Shown in pieces: positions 7,493-16,230 of a DNA stretch of 64,000 nucleotides (position 1 is the first letter of the stretch; each line of letters starts with the position of its first letter). Both the position numbers and the translations under genes were made by a program. The notes below the pieces were generated by a model that was not told the DNA's origin, did not search any database, and worked only from the letters and a program-made list of their open reading frames with translations. The DNA is from Amycolatopsis alba DSM 44262 (GTDB lineage: Bacteria; Actinomycetota; Actinomycetes; Mycobacteriales; Pseudonocardiaceae). The DNA is taken from positions 9,137,605 to 9,201,604 of the forward strand of contig NZ_KB913032.1 in the NCBI RefSeq assembly GCF_000384215.1, given 5' to 3'.

Positions 7493-8853
7493 GCACCGCC
7501 ACGGAAACGGGCTTCGACCGGCGGCTCCTGCCCCCGATGATGCTGGGAGCGGCCCTCAACCCGGTCAACTCGTCGATCATCTCGGTCTCCCTAGTGCCGA
7601 TCGGCGTGGCCTTCGGGGCGCCGCCCGCCGAGACGGCGTGGCTGGTCTCCGCCCTGTATCTGGCCACCGCGATCGGCCAGCCGGTGGTGGGACGGCTCAT
7701 CGACCTCTTCGGTCCCCGCCGCCTGTTCCTGGCCGGGGCGGCACTGACCGGGATCGCCGGTGTCGCCGGCCTGCTCGCCCCCAGCTTCGGCGCGCTCGTC
7801 GCGTCCCGTGTGCTCCTCGGTTTCGGCACCTGCGCCGGCTATCCGGCGGCGATGCACCTCATCCGCGGCGAGGCACGGCGCACCGGGAAGGACAGCCCCG
7901 CCGGGGTCCTCACCGCGCTCGCCATCACCACGCAGACCATCGCGGTCGTGGGGCCCAGCCTCGGCGGCCTGCTGATCGGGATCGGTGGCTGGCGCGCGAC
8001 GCTGGCGATCAACATCCCGCTGGCCCTGGCCGGGCTGTACCTCGGCTTCCGCCGTCTCCCCGCGACACCGGCCACCCGCCGCGGCGGCCTGGTGCGCGAA
8101 CTGGACCTGCCCGGCATGGCACTGTTCGCCGCGGCGCTCGTCTGCCTGCTGCTGTTCCTGATGGACCTGCGGGGCGGCGACTGGTGGCTGCTCGCCGTGA
8201 CCGTCGCGGCGGGCGCCGGGTTCACCTGGCGCGAACTGCGGGCCGGGCAGCCGTTCATCGACGTGCGCCTGCTCGGCGGCAACCTGCCGCTGCTGGCCAC
8301 CTACGGCCGGGCCCTCCTCAGCTTCGTCGTCAGCTACGCCTTCCTTTACGGCTACACGCAGTGGATGGAGCAGGGTCACGGGCTGTCCGCGTCGGAAGCC
8401 GGGCTGGTGCTGCTTCCCCTGTTCGGCGTCGGGATCATCGCCTCCACCGTCACCGGGCGCAGCAAAGCCGTCCGCGGCAAGCTCCTGATCGGCTCGCTCG
8501 GGCAGGTCGCCGCCTGCGCCCTGCTGCTGCTCCTGAACGACGGCAGCCCGGTGTGGATGCTGCTGGCGGTCGTGGTCGTCCTCGGCGTCCCGCAGGGGTT
8601 GAACAACCTCGCGCTGCAGAACTCCGTGTATCACCAGGCGCACGCGGAACGCATGGGCTCGTCGGCCGGGCTGCTGCGCACCTTCGGCTATCTCGGCGCC
8701 ATCGTCGCGTCCGCGGCCAACGGCGCCTTCTTCGGCCAGCGTGCCGACAGCGGCGGACTGCACCACCTGGCCGCGTTCATGCTCGTGGTCAGCGTGCTGT
8801 TCCTCGCGCTGACCGTCGCCGACCGTTCCCTGTCCCGCGTCGGCCGGGCCTGA
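7489..8853 (+). CDS. MFS drug-efflux transporter
   Basis: 454 aa with about 12-14 hydrophobic segments. Signature motifs of the DHA2-like group are present: the motif-A-like GRLIDLFGPRRLFLAG in the first cytoplasmic loop, motif C-like AITTQTIAVVGPSLGGLLIG, and NSSIISVSLVPIG in the first helix. The start is the ATG overlapping the marR stop. It is probably a proton-driven exporter of small hydrophobic compounds. The late segment VLGVPQGLNNLALQNSVYHQ is typical of transporters in MarR-pump pairs. Confidence 0.9.
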   Translation: MSTATETGFDRRLLPPMMLGAALNPVNSSIISVSLVPIGVAFGAPPAETAWLVSALYLATAIGQPVVGRLIDLFGPRRLFLAGAALTGIAGVAGLLAPSFGALVASRVLLGFGTCAGYPAAMHLIRGEARRTGKDSPAGVLTALAITTQTIAVVGPSLGGLLIGIGGWRATLAINIPLALAGLYLGFRRLPATPATRRGGLVRELDLPGMALFAAALVCLLLFLMDLRGGDWWLLAVTVAAGAGFTWRELRAGQPFIDVRLLGGNLPLLATYGRALLSFVVSYAFLYGYTQWMEQGHGLSASEAGLVLLPLFGVGIIASTVTGRSKAVRGKLLIGSLGQVAACALLLLLNDGSPVWMLLAVVVVLGVPQGLNNLALQNSVYHQAHAERMGSSAGLLRTFGYLGAIVASAANGAFFGQRADSGGLHHLAAFMLVVSVLFLALTVADRSLSRVGRA

Positions 8854-8854
8854 A

Positions 8855-8907
8855 GTCCCGAGCGCCACGCACGGGACGCTCAACGTCTCCAGCGTGGCGC
8901 TCGGGAC
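8855..8907. repeat. Long hairpin, convergent gene ends (palindrome family)
   Basis: Exact 16-bp arms (8855-8870 and 8892-8907) begin one base after the MFS stop, with an inner GGGACG...CGTCTCC stem. It ends 20 bases before the stop of the convergent LigD-type gene. It shares its centre (GACGCTCAACGTCTC) with the hairpin at 59146 and probably acts as a two-way terminator. Confidence 0.75.
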
Positions 8908-8927
8908 ATCCGCGCGGGGGCAGGGGG

Positions 8928-9947
8928 TTAGGTGTCGTCGCGGGCTTTGCTGGGCTGGACGCGTTTGGGTTCGCCGGGCATCTTCGGGTAATCCGGCGGA
9001 TACGGCATCTCGCCGAGGCCGTGGTCGCGTTCGTCCCGCGCGTACCACTCCAGCAGGGTCTCGATGCCGAATGCCCGCTCGTCCATCGGCGCGTGCAGGT
9101 CGCCGCGCTCGGTGTAGAAGGCGCCCGCGGTCAGGACGTCGAAGTCGTCCGGGTCGACCTCGGTGAGCAGGTCCCAGGTCAGCGGGGTCGACACCGTCGC
9201 GCGCGAGGTGCCGCGCACCGACCACGCCGACGCCACCGTGCGGTCGCGCGCGGCCTGGTTGTAGTCGATGAAGACCCGGCCGCCGCGCTCTTCCTTCCAC
9301 CATGCGATGGTCGCCTTCTCCGGGATCCGGCGCTCGACCTCGCGGCCCAGCGCGATCACCGCGTGGCGGACGTCGATGAAGTCCCACTCCGGCCGGATCC
9401 GCACCAGGACGTGCACGCCGCGGCCGCCCGAGGTCTTCGGGTAGCCGACGAGCCCCGCCGAGTCGAGGACCTCGCGCACCACACCGGCGACCTCGACCGC
9501 GTCGGAGAACCCGGCCTCGTCGGGCGGGTCGACGTCGATGCGGAGTTCGTCGGGGTGGTCGACGTCGGGCCGCCGCACGGGCCACGGGTGGAAGTCGAAG
9601 GTGCCCAGATTCGCCGCCCAGGCGAACACGGCGGGCTCGGTCGGGCAGACCTCCTCGGCGGTCCGGCCCGACGGGAAGGTGATCTTCGCGGTCTCCACCC
9701 AGTCCGGGGCGCCCTTCGGCACGCGCTTGGCGTAGAACCAGTCGCCCTCGACGCCGTCGACGTAGCGCTTCAGCGTCGTCGGCCGCTCCCCGATCGCGCG
9801 CAGCAACGGCTCGCCGACCGCGACGTAGTGCGCCACGACCTGGCGCTTCGTGATCCCGCGGGCCGGGAAGTACACCTTGTCCGGGCTGGACACCCGGACC
9901 TTGCGCTCGCCTGCCTCGACCTCGATCGGCTCACCGTTCTTGGGCAT
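8928..9947 (-). CDS. Stand-alone LigD-type DNA polymerase/primase domain
   Basis: 339 aa, matching the archaeo-eukaryotic primase (PolDom) module of bacterial NHEJ ligase D. The catalytic acid pair is in LRIDVDPPDE (D138, D140), the K/S-containing loop in YPKTSGGRGVHVLV (K171, H179) and the third acid in VFIDYNQ (D228). PolDom fills gaps and adds ribonucleotides at broken ends during Ku-dependent end joining. There is no ligase or nuclease domain in this protein and no ku gene in the window, so the partners must be encoded elsewhere. The C-terminus is Pro/Lys-rich. Confidence 0.93.
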   Translation of the reverse strand: MPKNGEPIEVEAGERKVRVSSPDKVYFPARGITKRQVVAHYVAVGEPLLRAIGERPTTLKRYVDGVEGDWFYAKRVPKGAPDWVETAKITFPSGRTAEEVCPTEPAVFAWAANLGTFDFHPWPVRRPDVDHPDELRIDVDPPDEAGFSDAVEVAGVVREVLDSAGLVGYPKTSGGRGVHVLVRIRPEWDFIDVRHAVIALGREVERRIPEKATIAWWKEERGGRVFIDYNQAARDRTVASAWSVRGTSRATVSTPLTWDLLTEVDPDDFDVLTAGAFYTERGDLHAPMDERAFGIETLLEWYARDERDHGLGEMPYPPDYPKMPGEPKRVQPSKARDDT

Positions 9948-9975
9948 GCGCCCACCGTAGCCAGTCCGGCGCCGC

Positions 9976-10533
9976 TCAGGGCCGCGGATCGTTCTTCAGG
10001 ATTGCCATAGTGATGACGTCATGCCACTCGCCGTCCCACCAGAGCGCCTCCCGCTGAAGTCCCTCGCGAACGAAACCGGCCTTCTCGTAGGCGCGCCGTG
10101 CCCGCGGGTTGAAGTCGAAGACCTCCAGCGAGACGCGGTGCAGGCCGACGACGTCGAACGCGTAGCCCAGCAGCAGCTTGGTCGCCTCGGTGCCGTAGCC
10201 CTTGCCGTAGAACTCCGGGCCGTTCAGCGCGATGCGGAACGCGCCGGAGCGGTTGTCCTTGTCGAGGTCGGTGAGCGCGAGATCGCCGACGTGCGCGCGA
10301 TCGGACTTGCGCACGATCGCGTAGTCCGCGCGATCGTCCAGGCCCGGCCGTCCGGCCAGCCAGGTCTTGACCTGTTCTTCGGTGAAGTCGGTGTGCGTAC
10401 CGGTCAGCCTGCGGCTTTCCGGTTCCCGCAAGGCTTCCCAGCCGGTCTCGAAGTACGTCTCGTCGAGCTGCGTGAGCACGACGTTCTCGCCGGTGAGTTC
10501 GGGCTGCGTCCGCAACGCCTCGGTGTCGACCAC
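9976..10533 (-). CDS. GNAT-family N-acetyltransferase (RimJ/RimL-like)
   Basis: 185 aa. It shows ENVVLTQLDETYF, then the acetyl-CoA-binding region NGPEFYGKGYGTEATKLLLG (Q/R-x-x-G-x-G/A type) and GLHRVSLEVFDFNPRARRAY, EKAGFVREGL. This is the RimJ/RimL subgroup that acetylates protein N-termini or small amines. The target is unknown. Its start lies 24 bases from the GTG of the divergent TVP38-type gene, so both promoters overlap in a very short region. A short leader (MVDTEALRTQPEL) precedes the domain. Confidence 0.88.
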   Translation of the reverse strand: MVDTEALRTQPELTGENVVLTQLDETYFETGWEALREPESRRLTGTHTDFTEEQVKTWLAGRPGLDDRADYAIVRKSDRAHVGDLALTDLDKDNRSGAFRIALNGPEFYGKGYGTEATKLLLGYAFDVVGLHRVSLEVFDFNPRARRAYEKAGFVREGLQREALWWDGEWHDVITMAILKNDPRP

Positions 10534-10557
10534 GGCGAATACCGTACGGTGGACGCA

Positions 10558-11244
10558 GTGTCCGGCCGTACCAAATTAATCCTCGCGCTCACCGTGCTCG
10601 CCCTCTTCGTGACGGCCGCGGTCCTGCTGCCGATCCCGAGCCCGGCCGGGATGCGGGCCTGGGCGGCCGAAACCGGGCCGGCCACGCCGCTGGTGTTCTT
10701 CCTGCTCTATTCGGTACTGACCGTGGCACCGATCCCACGCACCGTGTTCAATCTGGCAGGCGGGCTACTGCTCGGCGCGACGACGGGCATCGTCGTCGGC
10801 ATCCTGGCGACCACGGTCGCCTCGGGGCTCTCGTTCGCCCTTTCGAGGGCACTCGGCCGCGATCTGGTGACCCGGCACCTGCACCGCGCCAAGGTCCGCG
10901 CGGTGAACGACCGGCTTTCGGACGGCGGAGTCCTGGCGATCACCTCCTTACGGCTGATCCCGATGGTCCCGTTCGCTCCGTTCAGTTACCTGTGCGGAGT
11001 GTCATCGGTCCGTTTCGCCCCGTATCTGATCGGGACCGCGCTCGGCAGCCTGCCGGGCACGGTCGCGGTCGTCGTCCTCGGCGACGCGCTGACCGGGGAA
11101 ACCCCTCCGGCCCTGCTGATCTGTTACGCCGTGTTCGCCGTCGCCGGGGCCATCGGGCTGGTCAGGGTCTTCCGGCGGAAGACCGCTCCGGTGCCCGAAA
11201 CGAGTGGCGAGGAAGAATTGCCCGCCTCCGCACCGGCGAGCTGA
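10558..11244 (+). CDS. TVP38/TMEM64 (DedA-like) membrane protein
   Basis: 228 aa with about five or six hydrophobic segments. Family marks are TVAPIPRTVFNLAGGLLLG, GLSFALSRALGRDL, LRLIPMVPFAPFSYLCG and LIGTALGSLPGTV, which form the re-entrant SNARE-associated core found in TVP38 and DedA proteins. These are linked to lipid scrambling and membrane stress. The GTG at 10558 is preferred (VSGRTKL); a GTG three codons upstream is also possible. An in-frame TTA leucine codon occurs (ITSLRLIPM region), rare in such GC-rich genes and in streptomycetes a sign of tRNA-Leu(UUA) control. Confidence 0.88.
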   Translation: MSGRTKLILALTVLALFVTAAVLLPIPSPAGMRAWAAETGPATPLVFFLLYSVLTVAPIPRTVFNLAGGLLLGATTGIVVGILATTVASGLSFALSRALGRDLVTRHLHRAKVRAVNDRLSDGGVLAITSLRLIPMVPFAPFSYLCGVSSVRFAPYLIGTALGSLPGTVAVVVLGDALTGETPPALLICYAVFAVAGAIGLVRVFRRKTAPVPETSGEEELPASAPAS

Positions 11245-11325
11245 CGGGGAGCCGAAACCGCCGCCCGCTACACTCGATCGGGTGCGCGGGACCTTTCAGG
11301 CCGCGCAGCGCCACCATCACACGGG

Positions 11326-13035
11326 ATGTGTTCGTCAAAGAATGTGTCAGGAGCAATCGCCATCGACACCGGTCAGCTGATCGCTGGGCACTATCGCCTG
11401 GTCGAACAAATTGGTAGCGGTGCCATGGGGGTGGTCTGGCGCGCCATCGATGTCCGCCTCGAGCGCTCGGTGGCGGTCAAGCAGATCCTCCCGCAGCCCG
11501 GTGTCTCCGAGGCCGAACGCGACAACATGCGCCAGCGCGCCATGCGCGAGGCGAAGAACGCGGCCCGGTTCCAGCATCCGAACGCAATCGTGGTGTTCGA
11601 CATCGCCGAGGACGGCGGCGACCCCTGCCTGGTGATGGAGTACCTGAACGGCCCGAGCCTGTCGGCGATCATCTCCGACGAGGGGACGCTGCCGCTGGGG
11701 CGCGTCGCGAAGATCGGCGAGCAGGTCGCGTCGGCGCTGGTCGCCGCGCACCGCGCCGGGATCGTGCACCGCGACGTCAAACCCGGCAACATCCTGATCG
11801 ACGAGTCCGGCACCGCGAAGATCACCGACTTCGGGATCTCGCGCGCGGCGGGCGACATGACGCTCACCCAGACCGGCCTGATCGGCGGCACCCCCGCCTA
11901 CCTCGCACCCGAGCTGGCGCGCGGCTCGGACCCGGTGCCCAGCTCCGACGTCTTCGCTCTAGGCGCGACGCTGTACCAGGCGATCGAGGGCCAGACTCCG
12001 TACGGGAACAGCTCCAACCAGCTCGCGCTGCTGTACGCGGCCGCGAACGGCCAGATCAACCCGCCGCAGCAGGCGGGCGCCGCGACGGCGCTGCTGATGA
12101 GCCTCCTGCGCACCGAGCCTGCCGAGCGCCCGACCATGGCCGAAGCACGGGAGCGCCTCGCCGCGCTGGCGGCGAACGAATCCGGCTCGGGCATGGCGGC
12201 GTCGCCGCGGCTCTTCGGAGCGGGCGGCGGCAGACAGCCTGCCGCCCTCGACACCCCTGGACACGGCATCCCGAGCGGTGACCGGCCGCCGTGGCAGCGG
12301 ACCGACAAGCCCGCCCAGTCGGCCGCCGCGCCTCCCCCGCCCCCTCCGGTCAAACAGCACACGCCGACGGCCGCGTTCATCCCGATGCGCTCGCAGGCGG
12401 CCCCGCCGAACACGCCGCCGCGACCGGTCGCCGCGGTGACCCCGCCGCCGTCCGCGGCCGCCCCGATGCGGCCGTCCCCGGCCAAGAGCCCCGACGCCAA
12501 GCGCAAGGCGGTCCTGTTCGCGGGCTCCGGTGCGGCGGTCGTGGTGATCGCCGTGATCGTGTTCCTGGTGCTGAACTCGAGCAACGGGACGAGCGGCAAC
12601 CAGGGCGGCGACAACGCCGGCGCGAACCCGCAGCCCGGCACGTCGGCGCCCAAGTCGAGTGCTCCGTCTTCGTCGCGCCCCGCGCCGGCGGGACTGGGCA
12701 AGACCGAGAGCGAGAAGGTCACGAACTTCACCGGTGTCGGTCAGTTCGTCCTTGGCTTCTTCGACACCGACAAGATCGGGACGTCCGAGAGCTGGAACAA
12801 GCTCACTGACGCCGCGAAGGCCGTGTACGGCTCGGAGCAGGCTTTCACCGAGTACTGGACCACGCACAAGGTCACCGGTTCCAAGCAGGCGCATGCGGAC
12901 AGCGGCGGCGGGAACGCCGACGGTTCGATCGACATGAACGTGACGGTCAACAACGGCCCGCGTCCCGCGCTGCGCGTCGTCCAGGTCGGCGGGCAGTACT
13001 ACATCGACGCCGACACGCGAGTACTCGGCAACTGA
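11326..13035 (+). CDS. Transmembrane serine/threonine protein kinase
   Basis: 569 aa PknB-like receptor kinase. The kinase domain (about 23-285) has glycine loop IGSGAMGVVW, the ATP lysine K52 (VAVKQIL), HRDVKPGN (149-156), DFG (168-170) and the TP.YLAPE activation/P+1 segment (189-195). A Pro/Ala-rich linker runs from 300 to 390, one transmembrane helix lies at about 395-417, and a 150-residue extracellular part contains a Ser/Pro stretch then a folded domain (ESEKVTNFTGVGQFV to QYYIDADTRVLG). It would sense an external or wall signal and phosphorylate cytosolic targets. A GTG at 11344 is an alternative start. No PASTA repeats are present. Confidence 0.95.
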   Translation: MCSSKNVSGAIAIDTGQLIAGHYRLVEQIGSGAMGVVWRAIDVRLERSVAVKQILPQPGVSEAERDNMRQRAMREAKNAARFQHPNAIVVFDIAEDGGDPCLVMEYLNGPSLSAIISDEGTLPLGRVAKIGEQVASALVAAHRAGIVHRDVKPGNILIDESGTAKITDFGISRAAGDMTLTQTGLIGGTPAYLAPELARGSDPVPSSDVFALGATLYQAIEGQTPYGNSSNQLALLYAAANGQINPPQQAGAATALLMSLLRTEPAERPTMAEARERLAALAANESGSGMAASPRLFGAGGGRQPAALDTPGHGIPSGDRPPWQRTDKPAQSAAAPPPPPPVKQHTPTAAFIPMRSQAAPPNTPPRPVAAVTPPPSAAAPMRPSPAKSPDAKRKAVLFAGSGAAVVVIAVIVFLVLNSSNGTSGNQGGDNAGANPQPGTSAPKSSAPSSSRPAPAGLGKTESEKVTNFTGVGQFVLGFFDTDKIGTSESWNKLTDAAKAVYGSEQAFTEYWTTHKVTGSKQAHADSGGGNADGSIDMNVTVNNGPRPALRVVQVGGQYYIDADTRVLGN

Positions 13036-13108
13036 CGCAGCGTGGCGGTGGTGAGACCCGCCTCGCTGGTGGTAGGCCAATCGCCGCTCGTGGCTTACTG
13101 TTGCCGGT

Positions 13109-13414
13109 ATGGCCGATAGCGGACCTTTCGGACCTGGCCAGAATCCTCGTTTCGACGAGGACCTGGTAGGCCTCGACCCGTACGACCCCGAAGCCCGTGC
13201 CTTCGCCGAGCATCTGGACCGCATCGAACGCTGCGGCCCGAACTTCACCGTGGAAGCCTGCATCGACGGTGTCTCCGATTTCGCCGACTCCAGCAACCGG
13301 CTCGGCGGTCTGCGCTGGTGGGTTTCGGCGCTGGTCGTGGTCCTCATCGTGCTCGGCGTGATGGTCACCGCATGGGACATCATCGGCCGGGCCATCGCGT
13401 GGCTCGCGGGGTAA
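13109..13414 (+). CDS. Small single-pass membrane protein, hypothetical
   Basis: 101 aa. A hydrophilic acidic N-terminal two-thirds (residues 1-65) is followed by one strong membrane helix (WWVSALVVVLIVLGVMVTAW, about 69-88) and a short tail. It shows DPYDPEARAFAEHLDRIERC, an acidic, probably helical segment. I recognise no functional domain. It ends 1 base before the msrB GTG, so it is probably translated from the same message as MsrB and may follow the kinase gene (73 bases upstream). Confidence 0.7.
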   Translation: MADSGPFGPGQNPRFDEDLVGLDPYDPEARAFAEHLDRIERCGPNFTVEACIDGVSDFADSSNRLGGLRWWVSALVVVLIVLGVMVTAWDIIGRAIAWLAG

Positions 13415-13415
13415 C

Positions 13416-13862
13416 GTGGAACCAGTGAAAGGTATGAAACCCGTTGTCGGAGCCACGCCGCGCGTGGTCAAGTCCGAGCAGGAATGGCGGGAGCAGCTCA
13501 GCCCCGACGAGTACGCCGTGCTCCGCCAGGCGGGCACCGAGCGCCCCTTCACCGGGGAGTACACCGATGAGAAGACCACCGGTGTCTACCAGTGCCGCGC
13601 CTGTGGCGCCGAGTTGTTCCGCAGCGACACGAAGTTCGAGAGCCATTGCGGCTGGCCGTCGTTCTACGACCCGGCCGACACCGACGCCGTCCTCCTCCGC
13701 GAGGACACCGCGATGGGGATGCGCCGGATCGAGGTGCTGTGCAAGTCGTGCCACAGCCACCTCGGGCACGTCTTCGAAGGCGAGGGCTATGCCACGCCGA
13801 CGGATCAGCGGTACTGCATCAACTCGATCTCGCTGAAGCTCGTTCCCGAGTCCGAGTCGTAA
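13416..13862 (+). CDS. msrB: Peptide-methionine (R)-S-oxide reductase
   Basis: 148 aa. MsrB reduces methionine-R-sulfoxide in proteins back to methionine. Zinc is held by CRAC (in YQCRACGAELF) and CKSCHSHLGHVF; substrate motifs are CGWPSFYDP and RIEVLC; the nucleophilic Cys lies in RYCINSISLKL. All expected residues are present and the length is normal. The GTG at 13416 follows the stop of the preceding gene by one base; GTG 13425 and ATG 13434 are in-frame alternatives. A decayed copy of its 3' end appears again at about 17584 beyond the restriction-modification genes. Confidence 0.95.
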   Translation: MEPVKGMKPVVGATPRVVKSEQEWREQLSPDEYAVLRQAGTERPFTGEYTDEKTTGVYQCRACGAELFRSDTKFESHCGWPSFYDPADTDAVLLREDTAMGMRRIEVLCKSCHSHLGHVFEGEGYATPTDQRYCINSISLKLVPESES

Positions 13863-13937
13863 CCGAACCGAGCGAACCACCGCCCCCCTCCACGCGTTCT
13901 CCTAGAACTGGAACAGCGTCGGGGAGGGCGGTGCTTC

Positions 13938-14828
13938 ATGAACGAACCCTGGGGAATCCCCGGACCGGCTTTCGCCTGGATCTACGGTGTCTGCGCCGTA
14001 TTGCCGCTGGCACTCGCCGCGGCGAACGAGCTGTGGCTGCGCCGCGACACCGGTGCCAGGAAGGTGCCCGGTCTCTACCACCTGGCCGCGCTGGCGGACG
14101 GCGCGGAACGCGTCACCGACACCGCCGTCGCCGGTCTGCTCGAACGGCACTCACTCCGGCCCGACAGCCGGGGGATCCTGCACCCGGTCAGGCCTGCTCC
14201 GGCCGATCCCTTCGAGCGCGCCGTCGTCTCGCTCGTGCACGGCAACGGGATCGGCCTGCGTGAACTGCGCTCCCGGATGGCGCGGCACGGCGTCGTCCTG
14301 GAGCTGCGCGCCGACCTGGAGCGGAAGGACCTGTTCGTCGCCGAAAACCGGCGACGGACGGGCTGGCTGCTCGCTCTTGCCCTCTACGTGGCCGTCCTCG
14401 CGCTGGGCATCGCGCGGCTGGCGAACGCCATACCGCTGGAGCGGGCGCACACCATCCTCGTCTTCCTGATCCTCGGCGTCCTCGGCGCACTCGGCGTGAC
14501 CGTGTGGCGGCTATGGCCGGACAGGTCCGGCCGCGCGACCGGCGCGGGCACGCTCGCGCTCCGGTACGGCGATTGGGACCGAGACCTGGCACGCACCACG
14601 ACCGGGCAGGTCGCCCTCAACGGGCTGCGGGCCTTCCCCGACCAGGTCGTCGCGATCACGCTGATCAAGACCGGCGGCACGAGGGCCAGGTTGTTCGCGG
14701 GCACGGCGAGTACCTGCGGCGGAGGCGCGTCCTACGCCGTCGGCTCCTCGTGCGGCGGTGGAGGGTCCTCCTGTGGCGGCGGCTCTTCCTGCGGCGGCGG
14801 AGGAGGAGGAGGAGGGTGCGGCGGATGA
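13938..14828 (+). CDS. TIGR04222 membrane protein with Gly/Ser/Cys tail (copy 1)
   Basis: 296 aa. It begins MNEPWGIPGPAF, has a membrane segment at about 10-28, the TIGR04222 core (GLYHLAALADGAERVTDTAV, then RPAPADPFERAVV and a helical region), two further membrane helices (about 140-160 and 174-192), a cytosolic-type segment, and a low-complexity tail from about 257 rich in Gly and Ser with five Cys. TIGR04222 is defined as a domain in front of such near-uncomplex tails; no function is established. The stop overlaps the next gene by ATGA. Copy 3, downstream of the restriction genes, starts with the same WGIPGPAF block and also has five tail Cys. Confidence 0.85.
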   Translation: MNEPWGIPGPAFAWIYGVCAVLPLALAAANELWLRRDTGARKVPGLYHLAALADGAERVTDTAVAGLLERHSLRPDSRGILHPVRPAPADPFERAVVSLVHGNGIGLRELRSRMARHGVVLELRADLERKDLFVAENRRRTGWLLALALYVAVLALGIARLANAIPLERAHTILVFLILGVLGALGVTVWRLWPDRSGRATGAGTLALRYGDWDRDLARTTTGQVALNGLRAFPDQVVAITLIKTGGTRARLFAGTASTCGGGASYAVGSSCGGGGSSCGGGSSCGGGGGGGGCGG

Positions 14829-15382
14829 ACCGGCTCGAAACGATCTACCACGTCGCTTACCTCGCCGGTGGCCCCGACCGGGTCACGGACACCGCCGTCG
14901 CGGGAGCCCTCGAACGGAAAGCGGCCCGGCTCGGCAGTTCCGGTGTGCTGCGCCGGACCTCCGCGAAGCCCGCCGATCCGTTCGTGCTGGCGGCTGTGGA
15001 GTCCTTGCCCAAGGTACGCATAGCGCGGGTGCGCGAAGTCTTACGCGAGTCGGAGCCGATGCGCGCGCTGCGCGCGGAACTCCTGGCCGGCGGCCTGATC
15101 TTACCGGCGGTCCACTGGCGACGGGCTTGGCACGCCGTCACGCGGCGCGAGGTGTGGGCGACCAAGGCGGGCGAACGGATGCTTTTCCTGGCGAGAAAGG
15201 ATCCGAGTCTCGTCACCGGTGCGGCGGGCGCGGTGGCGCTGGGCAGTCTCGGCGCTCATCCGGATCGGCGGCTGGCGCGGCTCCTGACCCTGACGCCCCC
15301 TTCCGCCCGTGACAGAGCCCAGGTCGCCGTCGGCAAACCCCCTGACGGTCTAACGGCCGTCGTGGACTGTTCGGCAGGCTAG
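14825..15382 (+). CDS. Short TIGR04222-like protein without tail (copy 2)
   Basis: 185 aa starting at the ATG that overlaps the stop of copy 1. It keeps the core YHVAYLAGGPDRVTDTAVAG, ALERKAARLGSSGVL and AKPADPFVLAAVES, but lacks the N-terminal membrane helix and the Gly/Ser/Cys tail. The C-terminal part retains a weak hydrophobic stretch (AAGAVALGSLGAHPD). It contains two TTA leucine codons (EVLRES and LILPAV), rare at this GC content, so its translation may depend on tRNA-Leu(UUA). It may be a soluble partner of copy 1 or a shortened paralogue. Its 3' end is partly repeated at 17666-17688. Confidence 0.75.
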   Translation: MNRLETIYHVAYLAGGPDRVTDTAVAGALERKAARLGSSGVLRRTSAKPADPFVLAAVESLPKVRIARVREVLRESEPMRALRAELLAGGLILPAVHWRRAWHAVTRREVWATKAGERMLFLARKDPSLVTGAAGAVALGSLGAHPDRRLARLLTLTPPSARDRAQVAVGKPPDGLTAVVDCSAG

Positions 15383-15468
15383 GCGGTGAACTTGCCTATC
15401 TTGCTGCGGCCGCTGAGTCTCCTCAGTAGTCTCGACAGCATGCTGATCGCCGATTCCCCTTCTATCGC

Positions 15469-16230
15469 ATGAGCGTTGAGTGGCTCATGGCTGCCGTGCG
15501 GGATCTTGACGACGCGCAGGTAGACCTCCTCTGCGAGATGGCGGACGCCTTCGGCCGGAAAGCCGACACGTGGGAGCATCCCGACAGCGATCTCGTGACC
15601 GACGGCTTCGGCAGTTCCATGGTGAACCGCCTGCAGCTTCACCACGCGACGTCAGAGGAGAAGTTCAACAAGACCTCTTTCGAGTTCGCGTTCAAAGCAG
15701 CGTCGAGGTTCGCGAACCGGCGAGCCGAGAAGACCGTTGCCCACACCTTCCAAGGCGCCGACGTGGTGGTCGACGGCGTGAGGTGGTCCCTCAAGACAGA
15801 GGGAGCCGCGAACATGAGCCAGGATCTCATCACCATCTCCAAGTTCTCCGAAGCGCGCTGGATTCGGGACTGTGTCACACAAGAGGACTTCGCACGCGAA
15901 GCTCCAGCTCGCATAGAACGCCACTTGAGCGAGTACGACCGTGTGCTCACGCTTCGAGGCTTCTACGTCCAGAATCACGAAGCGGTCCGCTACGACCTCG
16001 TCGAGATCCCGCACGCGATGCTCATGGCTGCCACGCAGCTCACCGAAAGAGATTTCTCACCTCGTACCGGAGCTGGTTCGAGCCGCGCGCAGGTGTTCTA
16101 CGAAGGCAAGCCCGCCTTTACCGTCAGCCTGGATGGAAGCGTCGAGAAGGTCACGCTGCGCAATATCCAAGTGAGCCAGTGCATGACCCATGCCCAATGG
16201 ACCGTGCCTGTCCTGCCCCTCGACGACTAG
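15469..16230 (+). CDS. Probable type II restriction endonuclease
   Basis: 253 aa. I assign it mainly from its partner, an m5C methyltransferase that it meets tail to tail, and from a possible PD-(D/E)XK core: E72 in TSFEFAFKAA, D98/D102 in GADVVVDGVRW, then S107-L-K109 in WSLKTEGAAN. The catalytic acid before Lys would be replaced by Ser, as happens in some type II enzymes; the following NMSQDLITISKFSEAR is a typical structured stretch in this group. GC content is clearly lower than in neighbouring genes, as expected for a mobile restriction unit. I do not recognise the recognition sequence or a named family. The stop TAG overlaps the methyltransferase stop in CTAG. Confidence 0.7.
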   Translation: MSVEWLMAAVRDLDDAQVDLLCEMADAFGRKADTWEHPDSDLVTDGFGSSMVNRLQLHHATSEEKFNKTSFEFAFKAASRFANRRAEKTVAHTFQGADVVVDGVRWSLKTEGAANMSQDLITISKFSEARWIRDCVTQEDFAREAPARIERHLSEYDRVLTLRGFYVQNHEAVRYDLVEIPHAMLMAATQLTERDFSPRTGAGSSRAQVFYEGKPAFTVSLDGSVEKVTLRNIQVSQCMTHAQWTVPVLPLDD

